64,000 nt of DNA from JAIBAC01 sp046331095 (lineage in GTDB: Bacteria > Actinomycetota > Acidimicrobiia > UBA2766), in NCBI GenBank assembly GCA_046331095.1, contig JAXLRM010000004.1, forward strand, positions 310,001 through 374,000, read 5' to 3'. Made by a program: the position numbers and the translations under genes. Numbering within the stretch: position 1 is the first letter of the stretch; the number at the start of each line of letters is the position of its first letter. Shown here one piece after another: positions 59,789-64,000 of the stretch. Below the pieces are notes generated by a model, which did no database searches, was not told where the DNA came from, and was given only the letters and a program-made list of their open reading frames with translations.

Positions 59789-60862
59789 GTGAGCCCACCG
59801 CGGCGGACCTCGAGCCGGCGCCAGCGCACCGGGATTGCGGAGATCGACGTCCTCCTCGCCCAGATCGTCGACATCGTCGGCGGTCCCGACGCAGACGTGA
59901 TCGCCGAGGCGATCACCAGCGTCGTCCGTCTCGGCGTCGACGGCACCGACCGCGGCAACCTCAAGATCGTTGCAGGGGCCCTGCGTGAGTTGCGTCGCGC
60001 GTTCCTGCTCTACGAGCAGCACGAGCACATCCCGAAGGTGTCGGTGTTCGGTTCGGCTCGCACCCCCGAGGAGGACCCGAACTACTCGGCCGCGATGGTG
60101 TTCTCCCGCCTCATGGTGGATAACGGTTGGATGCCGATCACCGGCGGCGGACCGGGGATCATGCAGGCAGCCAACGAGGGTGCCGGTCCCGGCCGCAGCT
60201 TCGGGCTCAACATCCGGCTGCCCTTCGAGCAGACCGCCAACCCCTACATCGAGGGCGACCCCAACCTCGTCACCTTCCGTTACTTCTTCACACGCAAGCT
60301 CGAGTTCGCCAAGGAAGCACGTGCCTACGCGTTCTTCCCCGGCGGCTTCGGCACCCTCGACGAGGCGTTCGAGGTGCTGACGCTCACCCAGACGGGCAAG
60401 GGCGTGCTGCAACCGATCGTCTTCGTCGAGGCCGAGGGCGAACGCTACTGGGACGACTTCCTGGGATTCGTGCGCCGTCACCTCCTCGACGGCGGCTACG
60501 TCGACCGTGAGGATCTCGAACTCGTGCGCCTCGCGAGCCGGCCCGAGGAGGCGGTCGCGGAGATCCTCGGCTTCTACCGCAACTTCCGTTCGCAGCGTTA
60601 CGTCGACGGCAGGCTGTACCTGCGCGTGACCCACGCGCCGACGGATGGGGAGCTCGCCGCACTGAACGTGGACTTCGCCGACATCGTCCTCGACGGCGAG
60701 ATCGAGGTGGTCCCCGCGCATCCCGACGAGGTTGCCGACGCGGACGAGGTGGATGCCGCGCGTGTCGCCTTCGACTTCGACCGTCGCAACTTCGGACGGC
60801 TGCGACGCCTCGTCGATGCCCTCAACCAGCTGCCTTCGCTCGACCACGAAAGGCACGGCTGA
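59789..60862 (+). CDS. LOG-family protein (PGGxGTxxE)
   Basis: The 357-residue protein contains the Rossmann-like LOG/lysine-decarboxylase-like domain: SVFGSARTPEEDP, ITGGGPGIMQAANEGA and the signature FFPGGFGTLDEAFE. Family members include cytokinin-activating nucleotide phosphoribohydrolases, which release the base from an AMP derivative. Here an N-terminal region of about 85 residues and a C-terminal region of about 90 residues extend the core, as in the long bacterial subfamily whose activity is less certain. GTG 59789 is the start. The gene follows the thioredoxin-fold gene by 11 bp. Confidence 0.88.
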   Translation: MSPPRRTSSRRQRTGIAEIDVLLAQIVDIVGGPDADVIAEAITSVVRLGVDGTDRGNLKIVAGALRELRRAFLLYEQHEHIPKVSVFGSARTPEEDPNYSAAMVFSRLMVDNGWMPITGGGPGIMQAANEGAGPGRSFGLNIRLPFEQTANPYIEGDPNLVTFRYFFTRKLEFAKEARAYAFFPGGFGTLDEAFEVLTLTQTGKGVLQPIVFVEAEGERYWDDFLGFVRRHLLDGGYVDREDLELVRLASRPEEAVAEILGFYRNFRSQRYVDGRLYLRVTHAPTDGELAALNVDFADIVLDGEIEVVPAHPDEVADADEVDAARVAFDFDRRNFGRLRRLVDALNQLPSLDHERHG

Positions 60863-60885
60863 CGGACATCAGACTGGCAACCCGC

Positions 60886-60925
60886 GCTAACTTCTGCTAG
60901 CGTTTGCTAACAACCGTTAGGCTTC
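60886..60925 (+). promoter_or_regulatory. Four 6-bp sites phased every 10 bp (candidate activator site)
   Basis: GCTAAC (60886), GCTAGC (60896), GCTAAC (60906) and GTTAGG (60916) begin exactly 10 bp apart, one DNA turn. The last one is read in the opposite sense (CCTAAC on the other strand). The block ends 5 bp before the putative -35 at 60930. Direct repeats at one-turn spacing next to a -35 are typical of OmpR/PhoB-type response regulators such as MtrA, which controls cell-wall hydrolases in actinobacteria; the identity of the regulator is inference. An 8-bp inverted repeat GGCAACCC / GGGTTGCC (60876, 60927) encloses the block. Confidence 0.6.
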
Positions 60926-60929
60926 AGGG

Positions 60930-60958
60930 TTGCCACCGTTGTTGACGATTGCTACGGT
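60930..60958 (+). promoter_or_regulatory. Promoter TTGCCA-N17-TACGGT (3D-domain gene)
   Basis: TTGCCA at 60930-60935 and TACGGT at 60953-60958 are 17 bp apart, the ideal spacing, directly downstream of the phased sites. Transcription would begin near 60965 and run to the ATG at 61028. Confidence 0.55.
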
Positions 60959-60967
60959 GCACGACCT

Positions 60968-60996
60968 GGGCCCGCATTCGCGGGTCCTTTCCTTTT
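60968..60996 (+). terminator. Terminator-like hairpin in the 5' leader
   Basis: GGGCCCGC-ATTC-GCGGGTCC forms an 8-bp stem (one G-U pair) followed by the pyrimidine-rich TTTCCTTTT. It could terminate the LOG transcript. Since it lies a few bases after the putative start of the next transcript, it could also be an attenuator or a protective 5' hairpin. Confidence 0.5.
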
Positions 60997-61027
60997 CCCC
61001 GACCCCTACTTGGGGAGTGCTCCGCGC

Positions 61028-62029
61028 ATGTCGTCGGAACCCCACTTTCGTCGCACCCACCGCAGGATCCTCACGGCGGTTCTCGCAGCCGCATGGCTCG
61101 CGGTGGCCGTCGCCACCACGCCGGTTGCCGTGCGGGCCGACCAGGAGGCCGGCCTCGACGCGATCCGCTCCGACATCGTCGACGCAGCACGGGAGCACAC
61201 GGCTGCGACCAAGGACCTCGCCGACCTCCGCAAGCGAATCAGCGCGGAGCAGTCCCGGGTGGCGGACGCCACCCAGAGGCGCGAGTCGGCAAACGGGAAG
61301 GTCCAGGCGTGGGCGCGCGTCGCGTACAAGAGCGGCGGCGCCAGCCAGCTCGCAGCGTTGATCGGCGCCGACGACCTCGAACAGGCACGCAACCGCGGCG
61401 ACTACCTCCAGCGCATCGTGGCGAAGGCCAACGCCGACGGCGACGAGGCCCGCGCCGCGACCGAGGACGCGTCCGCCGCCCTCGCCGAGCTCCAGCAGCT
61501 CGAGGGCAAGGCCGCGAAGCGCGTCAAGGACGTCGAGTCACTCCAGGCGGACCTCGAGGCGAAACAGGCGGCCCAGCAGAAGCGCATCGAGGCTCAACTC
61601 GCCGCCGAGCGCGCCGCGGCCCAGGAGAAGGCGGCCCAGGAGGCGGCGGCCGGCAACGCCGCCGCGGCAAAGGCCGCGCTCGCTCCTCGCAACGACAATC
61701 CCAGCGACACCAGGGCCCCACGCTCCGGCGGCGGTGGGGGTGGCGCACCGAGTGCCGGTGGCGGCCGCGACGGCGGCACCTTCAACGTCACCTGCTACTC
61801 CGACGACGGCTTCACGGCCTCGGGCGCCCACGTGAGGCCCGGCGCCGCCGCGGTCGACCCGCGGGTGATCCCTATGGGGACCAGCTTCATCGTGGAGGGC
61901 TACGGGGTCTTCACGGCACTGGACACCGGCGGTGCGATCAAGGGCAACCGCATCGACATCTGGAACCCGAGCGAGTCGTGGTGCCTCGACTTCGGGCGCC
62001 GCAACCTCCACGTCACGATCCTCGGGTAG
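61028..62029 (+). CDS. Secreted coiled-coil protein with C-terminal 3D domain (cell-wall enzyme)
   Basis: The 333-residue protein has a signal peptide (cleavage near AVRA, residue 37), a long coiled coil rich in Ala, Glu, Gln and Lys (about residues 40-215), a Gly-rich linker and a C-terminal 3D domain of about 80 residues. The domain has the three expected aspartates (AAVDPRVIPMG, ALDTGG, RIDIWN) of the double-psi-barrel lytic transglycosylase fold found in MltA and resuscitation factor-like proteins. A coiled coil plus hydrolase module is common in actinobacterial division and wall-remodelling proteins. GGGGAG precedes ATG 61028. The leader holds a promoter with phased upstream sites. Confidence 0.88.
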   Translation: MSSEPHFRRTHRRILTAVLAAAWLAVAVATTPVAVRADQEAGLDAIRSDIVDAAREHTAATKDLADLRKRISAEQSRVADATQRRESANGKVQAWARVAYKSGGASQLAALIGADDLEQARNRGDYLQRIVAKANADGDEARAATEDASAALAELQQLEGKAAKRVKDVESLQADLEAKQAAQQKRIEAQLAAERAAAQEKAAQEAAAGNAAAAKAALAPRNDNPSDTRAPRSGGGGGGAPSAGGGRDGGTFNVTCYSDDGFTASGAHVRPGAAAVDPRVIPMGTSFIVEGYGVFTALDTGGAIKGNRIDIWNPSESWCLDFGRRNLHVTILG

Positions 62030-62039
62030 CTGTTCTTCG

Positions 62040-62150
62040 GACGTGGGGACGTGAGGTGGGTTCAGGACCCGTTTGGCGTCCCCACGTCGGTGTGTTCGTC
62101 GGACGTGGGGACGTGAGGTGGGTCCAGGACCCGTTTGGCGTCCCCACGTC
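62040..62150. repeat. Family B tandem TIR repeats, locus 2 (2 units)
   Basis: Two 49-bp units (62040-62088 and 62102-62150) start 62 bp apart. Each has the perfect 12-bp inverted repeat GACGTGGGGACG / CGTCCCCACGTC. The second unit has a further inner stem GGGTCC-A-GGACCC, so each unit can fold into a long hairpin. They lie 10 bp after the stop of the 3D-domain gene and about 140 bp before ilvB. Confidence 0.93.
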
Positions 62151-62206
62151 GGTGTGTTCTTCGGTGTCGGTCCGGGGTGCGGCGGTCCTGTCGCCAAGGA
62201 GGGGTG

Positions 62207-62269
62207 ATGGGGGTGCGTGATACCCTCGGCAGTCCGGGGAGGCGATGCGCTTGCGCACCGTCTCCGTGA
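62207..62269 (+). CDS. Possible 20-codon leader ORF before ilvB
   Basis: AAGGAGG lies 4 nt before ATG 62207, the strongest ribosome site in the area. The frame encodes 20 residues and stops at a TGA that overlaps a GTG (62266) in frame with ilvB. This could be a leader peptide coupled to ilvB. It has no run of branched-chain codons, so classical attenuation is not supported. A strong hairpin (GGAGGCGATGCGC with GCGCACCGTCTCC) lies at 62238-62265. A TACCCT -10-like hexamer at 62221 would place the transcription start after this ORF, which would argue against it. Confidence 0.3.
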   Translation: MGVRDTLGSPGRRCACAPSP

Positions 62270-62289
62270 CGCGTACACGGAGTTGCCCG

Positions 62290-64000
62290 ATGGCCGACAG
62301 GATCACAGGCGCGCAGGCGTTGGTTCGATCGCTCGAACACGTCGGCGTAGAGGTGGTCTTCGGGTTGCCCGGCGGCGCCGTCCTTCCCGTGTACGACCCC
62401 ATCATCGACAGCGAGATCCGCCACGTCCTCGTGCGCCACGAGCAGGGCGCCGGCCACATGGCCCAGGGCTACTACTGGGCGACGGGACGCCCCGGCGTCG
62501 CCCTCGTGACCTCCGGGCCGGGCGTGACCAACATCCTCACCCCGATCACCGATGCGTTCATGGACTCGGTGCCGATCGTCGTGATCGCCGGACAGGTCGC
62601 ACGTGCGGCGATCGGCAGTGACGCCTTCCAGGAGGCGCCCACGTTCAACATGACGATGCCGGTCACCAAGCACAACTTCGTGATCATGGAGGCTGCCGAG
62701 ATCCCCGAGGTCGTCGCGCAGGCATTCCACATCGCGACGACGGGGCGACCGGGTCCGGTCTACGTCGACCTGCCCAAGGACGTGGGCGTCGAGGAGATGG
62801 ACTGGTGGTGGCCGGAGGACCCCACCGCGAACCTGCCCGGCTACCGACCGAACGTGCGACCGCACGCAGGTCAGGTGAAGAAGGCCGTCGAGCTCATCGC
62901 TGCCTCCCGGCGCCCGGTCGTGTACGCGGGCGGCGGGATCCTCAAGGCGCGTGCGGCGGACGCGCTCCGCGACCTCTGCGAGAGGACCGGCATCCACACC
63001 GTCACGACGCTCATGGCCCGCGGCGTCCTCCCCGACGACCACCCCCTCTGCCTCGGCATGCCGGGGATGCACGGCAACTACACGGCCGTCACGTCGCTGC
63101 AGAAGGCCGACCTCCTCATCGCACTGGGCAGCCGTTTCGACGACCGTGTGACCGGACGCGTCGCCGACTTCGCCCCCCACGCGAAGGTCATCCACGTCGA
63201 CATCGACCCCGCCGAGCTGTCCAAGGTCCGCGTCGCCGACGTGCCCATCGTCGCCGACTGCCGTCTCGCGATCGAGGCGCTTGCCAAGGAGTACGGCAAG
63301 CAGGAGCGCAGACGCGAGGAGCGCGGCGACGCGCCGACCGACCGTTCGGCGTGGAACGCCCAGATCGACGCGTGGCGCACCGCCTACCCCAACAAGTACC
63401 TGCAGGGCGACCGCCCCGACGTCATCAAGCCCCAGTACGTGCTCGAGCGCCTCAACGCCGCGGCGCCCGACGCGATCGTGACAGCCGGCGTCGGACAGCA
63501 CCAGATGTTCGCGTCGCAGTGGTGGCGCTTCCGCGAGCCCTACCACTGGATCAACTCCGGTGGCCTCGGGACCATGGGCTTCGCCGTGCCGGCCGCCGTG
63601 GGTGCGAAGGTGGGGGCGCCTGACGAGGTGGTGTGGTGCGTCGACGGCGACGGCTGTTTCCAGATGACGATGCAGGAGCTGATCACGGCGTCGGTCGAGT
63701 CGATCCCGATCAAGGTCGCGATCCTCAACAACGGCTACCTCGGCATGGTGCGCCAGTGGCAGGACCTCTTCTACGACGAGCGCCACAGCGAGATCTACCT
63801 GTCCCAGGACGTGCCCGACTACGTGGGCCTCGCCGAGGCGATGGGCTGCGCGGGCTTTCTCGTGGACACCGTCGACGAGGTCGACTCGGTGATCGCGAAG
63901 GCGATGGCGATCACCGACCGTCCGGTCGTCGTGGATTTCCGCATCGACCCCACCGAGCACGTCTTCCCGATGGTGCCCGCAGGTACCTCCAACGACGGCG
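62290..64000 (+). CDS. ilvB: Acetolactate synthase large subunit (partial)
   Basis: IlvB is the ThDP-dependent catalytic subunit for the first step of valine, leucine and isoleucine synthesis. The visible 570 residues cover nearly the whole protein. They include the N-terminal RITGAQALVRSLEHVGVEVVFGLPGG, the catalytic glutamate in LVRHEQGAGHMAQG, the FAD-binding middle domain (LIALGSRFDDRVTGR) and the ThDP motif GDGCFQMTMQELITA...NNGYLGMVRQW. The stop lies beyond the window. ATG 62290 has CGGAG 8 nt upstream; ATG 62245 and GTG 62266 are in-frame alternatives. The small subunit ilvN and ilvC would be expected downstream. Confidence 0.95.
   Translation, partial: MADRITGAQALVRSLEHVGVEVVFGLPGGAVLPVYDPIIDSEIRHVLVRHEQGAGHMAQGYYWATGRPGVALVTSGPGVTNILTPITDAFMDSVPIVVIAGQVARAAIGSDAFQEAPTFNMTMPVTKHNFVIMEAAEIPEVVAQAFHIATTGRPGPVYVDLPKDVGVEEMDWWWPEDPTANLPGYRPNVRPHAGQVKKAVELIAASRRPVVYAGGGILKARAADALRDLCERTGIHTVTTLMARGVLPDDHPLCLGMPGMHGNYTAVTSLQKADLLIALGSRFDDRVTGRVADFAPHAKVIHVDIDPAELSKVRVADVPIVADCRLAIEALAKEYGKQERRREERGDAPTDRSAWNAQIDAWRTAYPNKYLQGDRPDVIKPQYVLERLNAAAPDAIVTAGVGQHQMFASQWWRFREPYHWINSGGLGTMGFAVPAAVGAKVGAPDEVVWCVDGDGCFQMTMQELITASVESIPIKVAILNNGYLGMVRQWQDLFYDERHSEIYLSQDVPDYVGLAEAMGCAGFLVDTVDEVDSVIAKAMAITDRPVVVDFRIDPTEHVFPMVPAGTSNDG

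Noticed and set aside
60876..61020. A c-di-AMP (ydaO-type) riboswitch before the cell-wall gene
   Set aside because: The gene class is right, but I could not place the conserved core helices, and the region is better explained by a promoter with phased sites and a short hairpin.
62207..62269. Classical branched-chain amino acid attenuator
   Set aside because: The short ORF has one Leu and no run of Ile, Val or Leu codons, and no T-tract follows the hairpin.

Overview
The window is a high-GC, gene-dense bacterial chromosome segment. GTG starts, many 4-bp ATGA/GTGA start/stop overlaps, gatCAB, a group 2 sigma factor, a wax-ester/diacylglycerol acyltransferase, an EphD-like hydrolase-dehydrogenase fusion, an actinobacterial-type xylose isomerase and a MoxR/DUF58/DUF4129/DUF4350 operon point to an actinobacterium. 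An Acidimicrobiia-like lineage is my guess; I could not test it by search. No prophage, CRISPR array or insertion sequence was seen.

Layout. 1-3.4 kb: end of a nitrous-oxide-reduction cluster (NosZ with complete CuA and CuZ ligands, a membrane protein, a divergent cytochrome c). 3.5-9 kb: ABC-2 exporter, BBE-type FAD oxidoreductase, tRNA-Arg(CCU), a two-gene membrane-protein unit. 9-13.8 kb: xylAB, a lipoprotein, an NAD-dependent epimerase and a decayed SDR. 14-19.6 kb: catalase, TetR regulator facing a WS/DGAT, an MFS carrier and a small P-loop kinase. 19.7-24.9 kb: the DUF58/MoxR operon. 24.9-33.2 kb: cysteine desulfurase plus MnmA, an orphan E2-like protein, ETF subunits, an ABC1 kinase and pyrE. 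33.2-40.5 kb: esterase, P450, ligA, metF, sigma factor. 40.8-54 kb: lipid and CoA metabolism (CoA transferase, SDR, acyl-CoA synthetase), three alpha/beta hydrolases, two MFS carriers, the EphD-like fusion and a flavodoxin-fold reductase. 54-58.7 kb: paired paralogous membrane or lipoproteins and gatCAB. 58.7-64 kb: orphan response regulator, thioredoxin-fold protein, LOG protein, a 3D-domain cell-wall protein and the start of ilvB.

Three signals are not explained by the genes. (1) Three sequence-unrelated families of short intergenic elements have about 10-12 bp terminal inverted repeats. Two of them are arranged in tandem with a 62-64 bp period. (2) A block of 6-bp sites repeats exactly every 10 bp upstream of the cell-wall gene at 61 kb. 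(3) A TANNNT hexamer sits 6-9 nt before many start codons, suggesting frequent leaderless transcription. LigA carries an extra segment of about 95 residues in its helix-hairpin-helix region. Two of three neighbouring alpha/beta hydrolases have lost the nucleophilic serine. gatA and one SDR are broken by clustered deletions that could be sequence errors.
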